A stretch of 64,000 bases of DNA from a bacterium (GTDB taxonomy: Bacteria; CLD3; SB21), in NCBI GenBank assembly GCA_013360215.1, contig JABWCP010000009.1:62001-126000 (forward strand). Direction: 5' to 3'. This document shows, piece by piece, positions 32,040 to 39,948 of this stretch. The notes below the pieces were generated by a model, which had not been told where the DNA came from, ran no database searches, and saw nothing but the letters and a program-made list of their open reading frames with translations. The position numbers and the translations under genes were made by a program. Position 1 is the first letter of the stretch, and every line of letters begins with the position of its first letter.

Positions 32040-32915
32040 CTATTCCGGAAGAATAAACTGAACATAACGACCAAATAAGTCTATCGGATTCATAAAAAAC
32101 TGAAATTTACTGTTTTTGGGCGTGTCGTATCCGCGCATCCAATATCCTCCGTCCACCGTCTGCGCATCCATCGCGCTTTGACGCCGAATCCCGAGGTGCA
32201 AATGCTCCATCCCATACCCGTTGCGGCTGTCATCATTGATAAATCCGATAATATCGCCTTTACGGATGCGATCTCCGGCTTTCCATTTCAATTCCGGTTC
32301 GCCATCATAACAACGATTTCGAATATGTCCGTAGATGGACATAAATCGTTGTGGCACCACGTCTTTATTCCATAGACCGCGATATTCATGTTCGACCACG
32401 GCTACGAGTTCGCCATATCCCTCGGCACCACCGTAGTTTTGAATGACGCCGTCATATATGGCGCGAACCGTATCCCCTTCGAGTGCACGAATATCAATAC
32501 CGAGATGATTAAAGTCAAAGTAGAACAAACGTCCCCACATAATGCGAAATTTGATGCGGTTTTGGTCTTTTTCGGTTTTCAGAGGGAAAAGAAATGGCGA
32601 AGCAGGATCAATTTCTGCAATAGCCTGAATCGGACGGCGATAACGAAATACGTAGTTATAGTAAAAATTTTTTACAGAATCAGCCTGAGCCAAAACCAAT
32701 GCGTTACGCAAGTACTCCGTATCATACAGTGTTTTCCAAAGCTCCGCTTCAAGATCTTTGAGATCATGTCGAGTCTGAGCGATCGAAAGCTGAAGTGAAT
32801 CCCGCTCATGGAGTAACTGGCGATATTGGGCTTCATATGGATCAATAAATAATGCACACGCGCTTAGCCCGAAAACGCAAACGAATACAATTATTAGTGC
32901 TTTTTTAGAATTCAT
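32040..32915 (-). CDS. M23-family (LytM-like) metallopeptidase lipoprotein
   Basis: This 291-residue protein has a lipoprotein signal (GLSAC lipobox), a coiled coil at about residues 25-75, and a LytM domain with zinc ligands in NHLGIDI (HxxxD) near 150 and HLHLGI (HxH) near 245. Such proteins cut peptidoglycan cross-bridges or, when degenerate, activate amidases; the ligands here look intact. The ATG at 32915 begins the signal sequence; the frame continues upstream to 32960 without coding character. Confidence 0.9.
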   Translation of the reverse strand: MNSKKALIIVFVCVFGLSACALFIDPYEAQYRQLLHERDSLQLSIAQTRHDLKDLEAELWKTLYDTEYLRNALVLAQADSVKNFYYNYVFRYRRPIQAIAEIDPASPFLFPLKTEKDQNRIKFRIMWGRLFYFDFNHLGIDIRALEGDTVRAIYDGVIQNYGGAEGYGELVAVVEHEYRGLWNKDVVPQRFMSIYGHIRNRCYDGEPELKWKAGDRIRKGDIIGFINDDSRNGYGMEHLHLGIRRQSAMDAQTVDGGYWMRGYDTPKNSKFQFFMNPIDLFGRYVQFILPE

Positions 32916-33136
32916 AATGGCTGATAAATTAATAAAAACATGATACGTTATGCAAGCCAATTCAGTTTCAATAAAAACAATGTCAGTTATGTTGATAACT
33001 TGTTTACAACGTTATTTTCGCCACTTATGTCATGACATTTTGACTTATTTGAGTGCGCTAAATTAAGAAAAGAACATATTTAAATATATGTATTTATTTA
33101 ACTTAAAAATCATTTTTTGTTTTTATTCAAAATTTC

Positions 33137-33165
33137 TTGACATGGGAAATATTTTTATCTATATT
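33137..33165 (+). promoter_or_regulatory. Sigma70-type promoter of the tRNA cluster
   Basis: TTGACA at 33137-33142, a 17-bp spacer and TATATT at 33160-33165 form a near-consensus promoter. Transcription would begin near 33172, about 38 bp before mature tRNA-Gly. This strength is typical for stable RNA. Confidence 0.85.
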
Positions 33166-33209
33166 ACTGTCCCAGTTTTGAATTAGGCATTTGGTTTGTT
33201 CATATATAT

Positions 33210-33282
<73 letters not shown>

Positions 33283-33307
33283 CTCGTTCGTGTAATCCAG
33301 ATGGGAT

Positions 33308-33328
33308 CCGTTGTGATTACTACAACGG
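33308..33328 (+). other. Perfect hairpin between tRNA-Gly and tRNA-Cys
   Basis: CCGTTGT (33308-33314) and ACAACGG (33322-33328) form a 7-bp stem with a 7-nt loop. Overlapping it, GTAATC (33292-33297) can pair with GATTAC (33315-33320), so the two helices exclude each other. It is followed by a terminator. It is not a tRNA arm (no acceptor or T-arm around it). Confidence 0.5.
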
Positions 33329-33346
33329 TAGAGTAAGTGAAATGAG

Positions 33347-33387
33347 TAACCAGATTCTCGACCTATCGGGGCTCTGGTTATTTTTTT
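33347..33387 (+). terminator. Strong intrinsic terminator inside the tRNA cluster
   Basis: TAACCAGA (33347-33354) pairs perfectly with TCTGGTTA (33373-33380). The inner CTCGA/TCGGG helix closes on CCTA, and seven T follow at 33381-33387. It lies only 17 bp before mature tRNA-Cys. Confidence 0.8.
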
Positions 33388-33404
33388 GTGGTCTTTGAAA
33401 AGAT

Positions 33405-33478
33405 GGCGAAGTAGCCAAGTGGTAAGGCAGGGCTCTGCAAAAGCCCCATCGACAGTTCGATTCTGTCCTTCGCCTCCA
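33405..33478 (+). tRNA. tRNA-Cys (anticodon GCA)
   Basis: The acceptor is GGCGAAG/CTTCGCC, the anticodon loop CTGCAAA is flanked by GGGCT/AGCCC, and the T-arm is AGTTCGATTCTG. The 3' CCA is encoded at 33476-33478, unlike the Gly gene. Confidence 0.97.
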
Positions 33479-33491
33479 GCGTGTGTCTAAA

Positions 33492-33577
33492 GCTCGGATG
33501 GCGGAACTGGTAGACGCACAGGACTTAAAATCCTGCGGGCCTCAAAGCCCGTACCGGTTCGATTCCGGTTCCGAGCA
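33492..33577 (+). tRNA. tRNA-Leu (anticodon TAA)
   Basis: This 86-nt class II tRNA has acceptor GCTCGGA/TCCGAGC, the anticodon loop CTTAAAA between CAGGA and TCCTG, and a long variable arm (CGGGCCTCAAAGCCCG). CCA is not encoded. Confidence 0.97.
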
Positions 33578-33588
33578 CAAATTATTAA

Positions 33589-33662
33589 GGACGCGTAGCT
33601 CAGTTGGTTAGAGTACTACGTTGACATCGTAGGGGTCACTGGTTCGAGTCCAGTCGCGTCCA
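33589..33662 (+). tRNA. tRNA-Val (anticodon GAC)
   Basis: The acceptor is GGACGCG/CGCGTCC, the anticodon loop TTGACAT lies between CTACG and CGTAG, and the T-arm is GGTTCGAGTCC. CCA is not encoded. It is the last tRNA of the cluster and is followed by a terminator. Confidence 0.97.
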
Positions 33663-33665
33663 CAA

Positions 33666-33693
33666 AAAATCCCGCTTTTTGGAGCGGGATTTT
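33666..33693 (+). terminator. Intrinsic terminator after tRNA-Val
   Basis: AATCCCGCT, a short T-rich loop and GAGCGGGATT form a stem followed by TTTGTATTTT. The IS element begins at 33701, directly after this T-rich tail. Confidence 0.88.
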
Positions 33694-33700
33694 GTATTTT

Positions 33701-33727
33701 TGAGTCGTCCTGAGATGAGTTGACAGT
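33701..33727. repeat. Left terminal inverted repeat of the IS3-family element
   Basis: It begins TGAGTCGTCC and includes GTTGACAGT at its inner end; it pairs with 34985-35011 reversed. Confidence 0.88.
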
Positions 33728-33741
33728 GGGAGAAAAGAAGT

Positions 33742-34134
33742 ATGATGTTTACGGGCAAAAAGATCAAAGTGTTAACCCCGCAAAAACGGTATGCGGAAGC
33801 TTTCAAACGCCAAGTCGTACGAGAATATGAGACAGGGGTTTTGAATAAAGATCAATTAATGGTAAGGTATGGGATTAAAGGTCATTCTCTGGTTTTGGAA
33901 TGGTGCCGCAAATATGGTAGATTAGCCTACCCTAAACAAGTCAGCCAAGGTCGCCCTATGAAAGATATACAGAAGCAACGTCTTAAAGAATTGGAGAAAG
34001 CTTTAGAGATGGCCCATTTGAAGATTGCCGTGTATGAGAAAGCAATAGAGCTAATTCAAGAGAAGGAAGGAATAGAGGTTTTAAAAAAGTCTGGTTTGAG
34101 GTCATTACCAGACTTCAAGGAACCCGGAAGATAG
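33742..34134 (+). CDS. IS3-family transposase OrfA (helix-turn-helix protein)
   Basis: This 130-residue protein has an N-terminal HTH (KRYAEAFKRQVVREYETG ... YGIKGHSLVLEWCRKYG) that binds the element ends, and a leucine-zipper-like helix (KELEKALEMAHLKIAVYEKAIEL) for multimerisation with OrfAB. The last 16 codons follow the slippery site A_AAA_AAG at 34083-34089; ribosomes that slip by -1 enter the orfB frame, those that do not stop at 34134. Confidence 0.93.
   Translation: MMFTGKKIKVLTPQKRYAEAFKRQVVREYETGVLNKDQLMVRYGIKGHSLVLEWCRKYGRLAYPKQVSQGRPMKDIQKQRLKELEKALEMAHLKIAVYEKAIELIQEKEGIEVLKKSGLRSLPDFKEPGR
34083..34113 (+). promoter_or_regulatory. Programmed -1 frameshift site with adjacent hairpin
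   Basis: The heptamer A AAA AAG (34083-34089) is in the correct phase of orfA. GTCTGGT (34089-34095) and ACCAGAC (34107-34113) form a perfect 7-bp hairpin immediately after it. The orfB frame is open through the site, giving ...LKKVWFEVITRLQ... in the fusion. Confidence 0.85.
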
Positions 34135-34139
34135 CTTTG

Positions 34140-34964
34140 ATGTGTCAATATTTAGGTGTCACAAGACAAGCCTATTATAAACGCTTACATAAGCAATTGC
34201 GAGATGGTTTAAATCAGGAATTGGTGAAAGTGATGATACAAGAGATTCGTCAACATATGCCAAGAATTGGCGGTCGTAAATTACATTATCTTTTGAATCG
34301 TCGTTTCAAAGACCAATCCATGCACTCTATAGGGAGAGATAAGCTCTTTGCCTTATTGCGAGAAGAGGGTATGTTGGTACTCAAAAAGCGCAAGTATACA
34401 AAAACAACGTACTCCAAACATTGGATGCGAACGTATCCCAATTTGGCGGCTTTGATGAGGTTAGACGCACCGGAGCAGTTATGGGTTGCTGATATTACCT
34501 ATGTTGCGTTAGCTCAGGGTTATTTGTATCTACATTTGATTACCGATGCGTATTCTAAGAAAATTATGGGATACGTCTTGAGCCCGGAACTTTCAGCCAA
34601 TATATCTTTAAGGGCCTTGAAAATGGCCTTAGCTAATCGTTATTATTCTCACCAGCTAACGCACCATTCTGATCGAGGTTTGCAGTATTGCAGTGGACTA
34701 TATACGGATTATCTTCGCAATCATCATGTACAAATCAGTATGACGGAGCATGGAGATCCGTATGAAAATGCAATCGCTGAACGGGTCAATGGTATACTCA
34801 AAGACGAATTCGGTTTGGGAGATACTTTAGAATCGTTTACACAGGCTAACAAGCTCGTGCATGACAGTATTCAAATTTATAATCATCAGCGTCCGCATTG
34901 GAGTTGTGGGCTCCTAACTCCGTGTGAACGGCATCTGCAAAAAACAAAAAAGCCCCCAAAATAA
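34140..34964 (+). CDS. IS3-family transposase OrfB (DDE integrase core)
   Basis: This 274-residue rve-type catalytic part has an HTH_21 segment near the start (GVTRQAYYKRLHKQL). DDE residues are in WVADITYV (first Asp), THHSDRGLQYCS (second Asp) and PYENAIAERVNGILKDEF (Glu), with the usual D-x(35)-E-like spacing. A free start at 34140 (or TTG 34137) could give a separate OrfB, but the main product is expected to be the OrfAB frameshift fusion. No inactivating mutation is seen. Confidence 0.95.
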   Translation: MCQYLGVTRQAYYKRLHKQLRDGLNQELVKVMIQEIRQHMPRIGGRKLHYLLNRRFKDQSMHSIGRDKLFALLREEGMLVLKKRKYTKTTYSKHWMRTYPNLAALMRLDAPEQLWVADITYVALAQGYLYLHLITDAYSKKIMGYVLSPELSANISLRALKMALANRYYSHQLTHHSDRGLQYCSGLYTDYLRNHHVQISMTEHGDPYENAIAERVNGILKDEFGLGDTLESFTQANKLVHDSIQIYNHQRPHWSCGLLTPCERHLQKTKKPPK

Positions 34965-34984
34965 CTTGGAGGCTTAACTTAAAA

Positions 34985-35011
34985 AGTGTCAACTTTTTTA
35001 AGGACAAGACA
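34985..35011. repeat. Right terminal inverted repeat of the IS3-family element
   Basis: Read on the minus strand it begins TGTCTTGTCC and includes GTTGACACT. It matches the left end at 19 of 27 positions. Confidence 0.88.
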
Positions 35012-35031
35012 TTTATGCCTATCTCATCACC

Positions 35032-36177
35032 TCAATATGATGCCAGATCTTTTAGTTTGGCTTCAATACCCTCTCTCAGTGTTTTTTTAAACTCCTCATT
35101 TATTGTTTGATCACTGCTAAGTTTGGTAAGCGCAAGACTGTAATATTTTTTCGATTCCTGCATTTGCCCCATCGTATAGTAGCATTCGGCCAAACTATCA
35201 TGGCTGTTGGCCGACCCCGGGAACAATTTTACATTAGCTTGAAAGACAGCCAATGCATCAGGAAATTTTTTTTGACCCAAATACTGGTAACCCACGCGAT
35301 TCAACGTTTGCATACCATTGATAGGATGCGCTGTCACTAAACTGTCCAGATGAGCGAGTAAGAACTCCCCGCCTTTTTCTTCTGTAATACGCGTTAATTT
35401 TAACCCTTGCATCGGCGCTAAAAAAAAGCGGTTATTGGGAAATTGAGAAGTATAATGTTGTAACAAGGATTCGGCTATATCTAACTTATTTTCAAAATAT
35501 AAATTGATGTTGTTTAACACAAAATGCGCCTCATTTTTATTGAGCAAACCCTCATCATAAGTTTTTTGGATATACTTGAGCGCCTGCGTTTTGGGAACAT
35601 CCAAATCAACTACCCACGCTAAAGCACCTTGCCACCACGCCTGCTGGGTTGAAGCGAAATAATATAAAACACCAAGAGGCAAATAAGCGTCGGCATAACC
35701 CGGTGCGGATTCGATTACGGATTCCAGCAAATTTTTACCGGTTCGCGCGGCAAAAAAAGCCGAAGTCCATTCGCGTTTGGCAAGCAGCGCACGACTTTTA
35801 AAGCTATAAAATGAGCCGAGGTAAAATTGTTGCTCTATAGACTCCGATTGTTTTTCAGCCTGTGTTATCGCTTCTTCGCAGGACTTCAGCAAGAGTGTAC
35901 TGATGGAGTCACGGCTGGCGCCCTGGCTGGCAAAGTACCGCGCATGGAAGTATAACGAAGTTTTTAAAAAATGACCCCGCAGGTTATCCGCATTGTTACT
36001 CAGCATCGCGTTGATTTTTGATTCAGCACCCGCCAAATCGCCGTTATGAATTTGAAATAGTACATCTTTATCGTCTTGCGATAGTGCATTCGGCTCTTGC
36101 ACACCAGCCGATCTATCACGGCAAGACGTCGATCCTATGCAAGTTATTGTTAGCCATAACCAAATAAACGTTTTCAT
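35032..36177 (-). CDS. TPR-like lipoprotein of unknown function
   Basis: This 381-residue protein has a lipoprotein signal (GSTSC lipobox near residue 19) followed by helical repeats, most clearly DALAVFQANVKLFPGSANSHDSLAECYYTMGQMQESKKYY near the C-terminus, which is a TPR. AAGGAG sits 5-7 nt before the ATG. It is AT-richer than the genes to its left and right and lies next to the IS3 right end, which did not disrupt it (stop at 35032, IS end at 35011). No specific function is apparent. Confidence 0.8.
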   Translation of the reverse strand: MKTFIWLWLTITCIGSTSCRDRSAGVQEPNALSQDDKDVLFQIHNGDLAGAESKINAMLSNNADNLRGHFLKTSLYFHARYFASQGASRDSISTLLLKSCEEAITQAEKQSESIEQQFYLGSFYSFKSRALLAKREWTSAFFAARTGKNLLESVIESAPGYADAYLPLGVLYYFASTQQAWWQGALAWVVDLDVPKTQALKYIQKTYDEGLLNKNEAHFVLNNINLYFENKLDIAESLLQHYTSQFPNNRFFLAPMQGLKLTRITEEKGGEFLLAHLDSLVTAHPINGMQTLNRVGYQYLGQKKFPDALAVFQANVKLFPGSANSHDSLAECYYTMGQMQESKKYYSLALTKLSSDQTINEEFKKTLREGIEAKLKDLASY

Positions 36178-36393
36178 AGCTTCTCCTTCAGTTAGATTAA
36201 ACGATGGGGTTAGGTTTTATGAAATCCATATTAATTTCTAAAATTTGTGTGCAAGGTTTGATATTACCTGCGATGTATATCGCACCCTAGTCTATACCAA
36301 TTGATTACGATGACAGAATTAAGTCGTTGCAATTAAGGAACGAAAGGGTCGAAATGCGGAATAGAAGGGATTTTACAGGTAACGAAAAGAATC

Positions 36394-37164
36394 TCAGCGG
36401 CGCATGAGCAGATCAACATTGCCACGAAAAGCGCGTCCAGTGACAAGTCGGGTGGCGTCTGAAAGTATCACTACGTATTCACCTTTATGCCAAGACTGCA
36501 TTTCACGGATCGCGCGGATATTGACTATATAAGAGCGATGAATGCGATAAAACTGCGTCGGATCAAGATCCCGGGCGACCTCGATTATGTTTTTTGCAGT
36601 CTTGATGGAGCCGTCGGTGGTATGCATCATGGTGTTTTTTCCAGTCGCCTCGATCCACAGTATATTGGCCGTTTCAACAAAATGTATTCGTATCCCGTCT
36701 TTCACCGGGATGCGCGGCATAAACGCTTCCGGACGCGGCAAATTCTGCAGCAGCCGTTTGAGGTTATCCGGTAGTTGTTGTTTTCCGATCATTTGTATAG
36801 CTCTGTCCAGCGCTTCATAAAAACGCGCATCGTCAAACGGTTTGAGCAAATAATCCAGAGCATGGAGTTCAAACGCACGAATCGCATGTTGATCAAATGC
36901 CGTTACGAAAACCACGCCCGGCACGGCGGCCGGACCTAGCGTACGCAACACTTCCAATCCGTCCATCTCCGGCATCTGAATATCCAGAAACAACAAATCC
37001 GGCTTGTATTCCAAAACCTTATCGCATACGTCATAACCGTGGACGCATTCCGCTACCACACGGATGTCTGAACGTTTCGCCAGCAAATGACGAATGCGTT
37101 TTCGCGCCAATACTTCATCATCTGCGACGATCGCCGTTAATTCATGATCAAGCTCTGTCTTCAT
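36394..37164 (-). CDS. LytTR-family response regulator
   Basis: This 256-residue protein has an N-terminal receiver domain with acidic pocket ADDE near 14 and phospho-acceptor Asp in LLFLDIQMP near residue 60. The C-terminal LytTR DNA-binding domain runs from about 150 (FVETANILWIEATGKNTMM, YRIHRSYIVNIRAI). LytTR proteins bind direct repeats near promoters. The gene overlaps the 3' end of the adjacent kinase by 17 bp. Three LytTR-box-like repeats occur at 38648-38697. Confidence 0.95.
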   Translation of the reverse strand: MKTELDHELTAIVADDEVLARKRIRHLLAKRSDIRVVAECVHGYDVCDKVLEYKPDLLFLDIQMPEMDGLEVLRTLGPAAVPGVVFVTAFDQHAIRAFELHALDYLLKPFDDARFYEALDRAIQMIGKQQLPDNLKRLLQNLPRPEAFMPRIPVKDGIRIHFVETANILWIEATGKNTMMHTTDGSIKTAKNIIEVARDLDPTQFYRIHRSYIVNIRAIREMQSWHKGEYVVILSDATRLVTGRAFRGNVDLLMRR

Positions 37165-38221
37165 AAGGAATTTCTATCGTTACGCTAAATTGATCTTGTA
37201 TGGTCAGAATTTTCAACGCCGCCCGCTCGCCGTAAGCCAACTGCAGGCGAGATTCCGTATTTTTCAGTCCAATCCCCTTTTCCAATTCGTTGACCGGTAC
37301 CGATGTGTTTAAGATCGTTATATTAAGATTTTCCTCATTCCGAAGAGCGCGAATAATGATCACTGACGGTGATGCCACATGAGCAACGCCATGACGAATG
37401 GCATTCTCAACCAAAGGTTGGAGAATCAGAGAAGGGACCAATGCTTTTTCAACTTCCGGAGCCACCTCATAGCGGACTTGCAGACGATCCTGAAACCGGA
37501 CGGATTCGATCGCCAGATAATCCGCGATAAATCGTATCTCTTCGCCAAGCGGTATTTTTGAACGTTCCGATTGATCCAACGTTTTGCGCAACAGATCACT
37601 CAATCGGGTGATCATTCGCCGCGCGCCGGGAACATCGTCATCCATCAGAGCCGAAATCGAATGCAACGTATTAAACAAAAAATGAGGTTGTATCTGACGG
37701 CGCAACGATTCCAAACGCGATTGCTGAAAAAGACTTTCCAGATGCGCTGCTTGCAATCGTTCTTGCTGATGCGCACGCACGAAATGCACAACATACGCCA
37801 CGGCGACGATACACCAGTAGATCAGAACACTATTCATAGTACTGCCGAGAATTTTAGCCCAGGCAACCGACGACGGCAGGGGCGTATCCGGCGGATACAA
37901 CGCTATATAGAACCAAAACGACGCAGCGCGGTGTATATAACCGATAACAAATCCAAGTACAAAATGTACGGACAATGAGGCTGGGGCGGACGCACCATGA
38001 AGATTCCATCGCTTTGCGAAACTAACAACTACCGGTGTCAAAATCGCCCATATCAATGCCTGTGAACCTTCAAACGATAGGCGGAGCCACAAGTCAAACG
38101 ACTGGCCAATCGCAATGCTAAAAAAATAGGACTGGAGAACAAAAAGTGCGGCGAACAGAGCCCAAATCAACGTAGTCCACAAAACGAATATGTACTTCAT
38201 ATTTTTCATTCTAAAAGGCAT
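37148..38221 (-). CDS. LytS/YehU-type sensor histidine kinase
   Basis: This 357-residue protein has four predicted membrane helices in residues 1-145 and a His_kinase domain beginning QIQPHFLFNTLHSISAL, with the phospho-accepting His near 181. The ATPase N-box is LVENAIRHGV and the G-box GIGLKNTESRLQL. The membrane part has no recognised sensory domain. The regulator gene overlaps its end, so the two form one pair. Start choice between 38221, 38209 and 38200 is not decisive. Confidence 0.93.
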   Translation of the reverse strand: MPFRMKNMKYIFVLWTTLIWALFAALFVLQSYFFSIAIGQSFDLWLRLSFEGSQALIWAILTPVVVSFAKRWNLHGASAPASLSVHFVLGFVIGYIHRAASFWFYIALYPPDTPLPSSVAWAKILGSTMNSVLIYWCIVAVAYVVHFVRAHQQERLQAAHLESLFQQSRLESLRRQIQPHFLFNTLHSISALMDDDVPGARRMITRLSDLLRKTLDQSERSKIPLGEEIRFIADYLAIESVRFQDRLQVRYEVAPEVEKALVPSLILQPLVENAIRHGVAHVASPSVIIIRALRNEENLNITILNTSVPVNELEKGIGLKNTESRLQLAYGERAALKILTIQDQFSVTIEIPYEDRA

Positions 38222-38769
38222 ATATTTTCAAATATGATACGTTTGATTTTACGATACGTTCCTTAGATTGTAAAAAAAAGTATTGGGAAAACCAAATTTG
38301 CCAATCCAAGGCTGCATTTGGTCAAAATCGGGTTTTACCTGCATGAATACCTCGGAAAAGCTTTCATTCGTAACTCCCATAAACTGTACATCAATCTGTA
38401 AATTTCAGTAGGAGATTGATCATGAATTGCCCCCTCTCTTAATGACGAACTAACTTATTCGAGTATGATCTTATACAAAAAGTTATTTAAGTACCCTAAA
38501 TTTCAGTTAGCATTACAGCTTTTTTTCTCAAAAGAAGTAAATCCGTGCAATCTTAATGACAACGCAACCTAGCAAAAAGCCTAAATGATAATTATAGTGA
38601 CTTTGCACATACGGATAAAACATTTTTCCGTTAATATAGAGTCGGTTAACGTTTATCCTTTATCTCCGACCGCTCATCCCCTTGATCCGCCGTTCATCCC
38701 AATTGGCTAACCCCCTCTCGTTTTTTCGTATAGATTTCACTTGTTCGTTAATAAAACAAGGAGAAATGT
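38222..38769. other. Divergent intergenic region, 548 bp
   Basis: This space lies between the minus-strand kinase and the plus-strand alpha/beta hydrolase. It holds an 8-bp direct repeat GATACGTT (38236-38243, 38253-38260), an 11-bp repeat TAAATTTCAGT at about 38399 and 38498, and three LytTR-box-like repeats at 38648-38697. A six-codon ATG...TAA with AGGAG upstream occurs at 38421 but is too short to call. No longer gene is evident. Confidence 0.6.
38648..38697 (+). promoter_or_regulatory. Three tandem LytTR-box-like repeats upstream of the hydrolase
   Basis: AACGTTTAT (38648-38656), ACCGCTCAT (38669-38677) and GCCGTTCAT (38689-38697) fit the published LytTR consensus [TA][AC][CA]GTTN[AG][TG] at 9, 8 and 8 of 9 positions, start-to-start 21 and 20 bp. 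Each is followed by CC. A possible -10, TATAGA, lies at 38729-38734. Confidence 0.6.
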
Positions 38770-39654
38770 ATGCGTTTGTATTCGATCTCATGGCTTATCG
38801 CAGCGGTGCTGGCCTCGTTACTTTTGACCGTTTCGGGGCATACGCAAACCCGGACGGACTTTGGTCAAGTTATTGTTTACGGACAAGGTCCTGACATCAT
38901 CTTGATACCGGGACTGGGTTGTTCCGGTGAAGTTTGGAAAACAACGGTCGGGCAAATTGAAAAAACCAATACATGCCATGTCGTAACATTAGCCGGCTTT
39001 GCGGGCGTGCCGGCCATTTCAGGTGATTTTCTCGTTCCGCGTCGCGAGGCGCTCGTGGCTTACATTCGAAAAAACTGCAAAACCAAACCCATCGTGATCG
39101 GTCACAGCCTCGGCGGATTTTTGGGCTTGATGATCGCATCAGAATACCCGGATGTGATCGGAAAACTGATCGTCGTTGATGCCGTACCTTTCCTCCCTGC
39201 ACTGGCCAATCCGGCAGCAACGGTAGAATTGGCCAAACCACAAGCCGCGATGATGGAGCGTATGCTGCTCAATCAGGATGCCGTCAATTTCGCGCAATCA
39301 CAATATGCCACGATCCGCACGATGGTCAGTGATTCGACGCAGTCGCGTACCGTCGCCGAGTGGAGCATCGCATCGGACCGCACGAGCTTGACTGCCGCTA
39401 TGCGTGAAATGATGACGACCGATTACCGTAAAAACATCAGCACGATCCGCGTTCCTACGCTGGTGCTCGGTTCATGGGGCGGTTATAAGACTTTCGGTAT
39501 GACGTCGGATATGGTACTGGATTTATTTCAACAAAACTATGCCGCGTTGCCTTCGGTTACCATTCACATGGCACCGACAGCACGGCACTTCATCATGCTG
39601 GATGAACCAACCTGGTTTTTCAGTGAAGTACAGTCGTTTTTGAAAACAAATTAA
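38770..39654 (+). CDS. Secreted alpha/beta-hydrolase
   Basis: This 294-residue protein has a signal peptide (ISWLIAAVLASLLLTVSGHTQ) and an alpha/beta-hydrolase fold: oxyanion turn PGLGCSGEVW near 46, nucleophile Ser in VIGHSLGGFLGL near 118, and catalytic His in ARHFIMLDEPTWF near 278. Substrate is unknown; it could be an esterase or a signal-degrading enzyme. AAGGAG lies 6-8 nt before the ATG. It sits between two LytTR two-component pairs and behind LytTR-like boxes, so regulation by one of them is likely. Confidence 0.88.
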   Translation: MRLYSISWLIAAVLASLLLTVSGHTQTRTDFGQVIVYGQGPDIILIPGLGCSGEVWKTTVGQIEKTNTCHVVTLAGFAGVPAISGDFLVPRREALVAYIRKNCKTKPIVIGHSLGGFLGLMIASEYPDVIGKLIVVDAVPFLPALANPAATVELAKPQAAMMERMLLNQDAVNFAQSQYATIRTMVSDSTQSRTVAEWSIASDRTSLTAAMREMMTTDYRKNISTIRVPTLVLGSWGGYKTFGMTSDMVLDLFQQNYAALPSVTIHMAPTARHFIMLDEPTWFFSEVQSFLKTN

Positions 39655-39699
39655 CAATATACTCAAAACCATTCTTTGAATTATTTGAAAGGAGTCCGT

Positions 39700-39894
39700 A
39701 TGTTCAAGCGTCTTTGTCAAAACGTAAAACACCGACCCGGCTTTGCCGTATCCGCCGGCATCGGTATCGCGTTGGGTACCAGTCTCAATGATCTGGCAAT
39801 GGGATTAGCCATCGGTATGCTGATCGGATATGGTATGCTTTCATGCCGCTGTATGATTTTCAAAAAACGTACTCCCAATCCTACGGCGCAATGA
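39700..39894 (+). CDS. Small membrane protein, 64 aa, unknown
   Basis: It starts MFKRLCQNVKHRPGF at 39700, where GAAAGGAG lies 6 nt upstream. A glycine-rich hydrophobic segment spans about residues 15-47 (GIGIALGTSLNDLAMGLAIGMLIGYG), probably two short helices, and the C-terminus is basic. No family is recognised. It follows the hydrolase by 45 bp and may be co-transcribed with it. Confidence 0.65.
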   Translation: MFKRLCQNVKHRPGFAVSAGIGIALGTSLNDLAMGLAIGMLIGYGMLSCRCMIFKKRTPNPTAQ

Positions 39895-39948
39895 TGATGA
39901 GTCGGGTAAAAAATATAGCTTACATTTTATAGACTAAGAATCTGTGGT

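Larger units (their letters stand above)
33701..35011 (+). mobile_element. IS3-family insertion sequence, complete, 1311 bp
   Basis: The ends are imperfect inverted repeats of 27 bp (33701-33727 and 34985-35011, 19 matches), both starting 5'-TG as in IS3-family elements, with an inner shared GTTGACA. TTT flanks both ends (33698-33700, 35012-35014), a plausible 3-bp target duplication. Two overlapping-frame genes, an A6G slippery site and no internal stop suggest an intact, possibly active copy. The element is more AT-rich than most neighbours. Confidence 0.93.

Noticed and set aside
33308-33328. Hairpin with 7-nt loop resembling a tRNA anticodon arm
   Set aside because: No T at position 33, and no acceptor, D or T arm pair around it.
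38421-38441. Six-codon frame MNCPLS with AGGAG upstream
   Set aside because: Too short to support, no attenuator structure follows, and the nearest gene is over 300 bp away.
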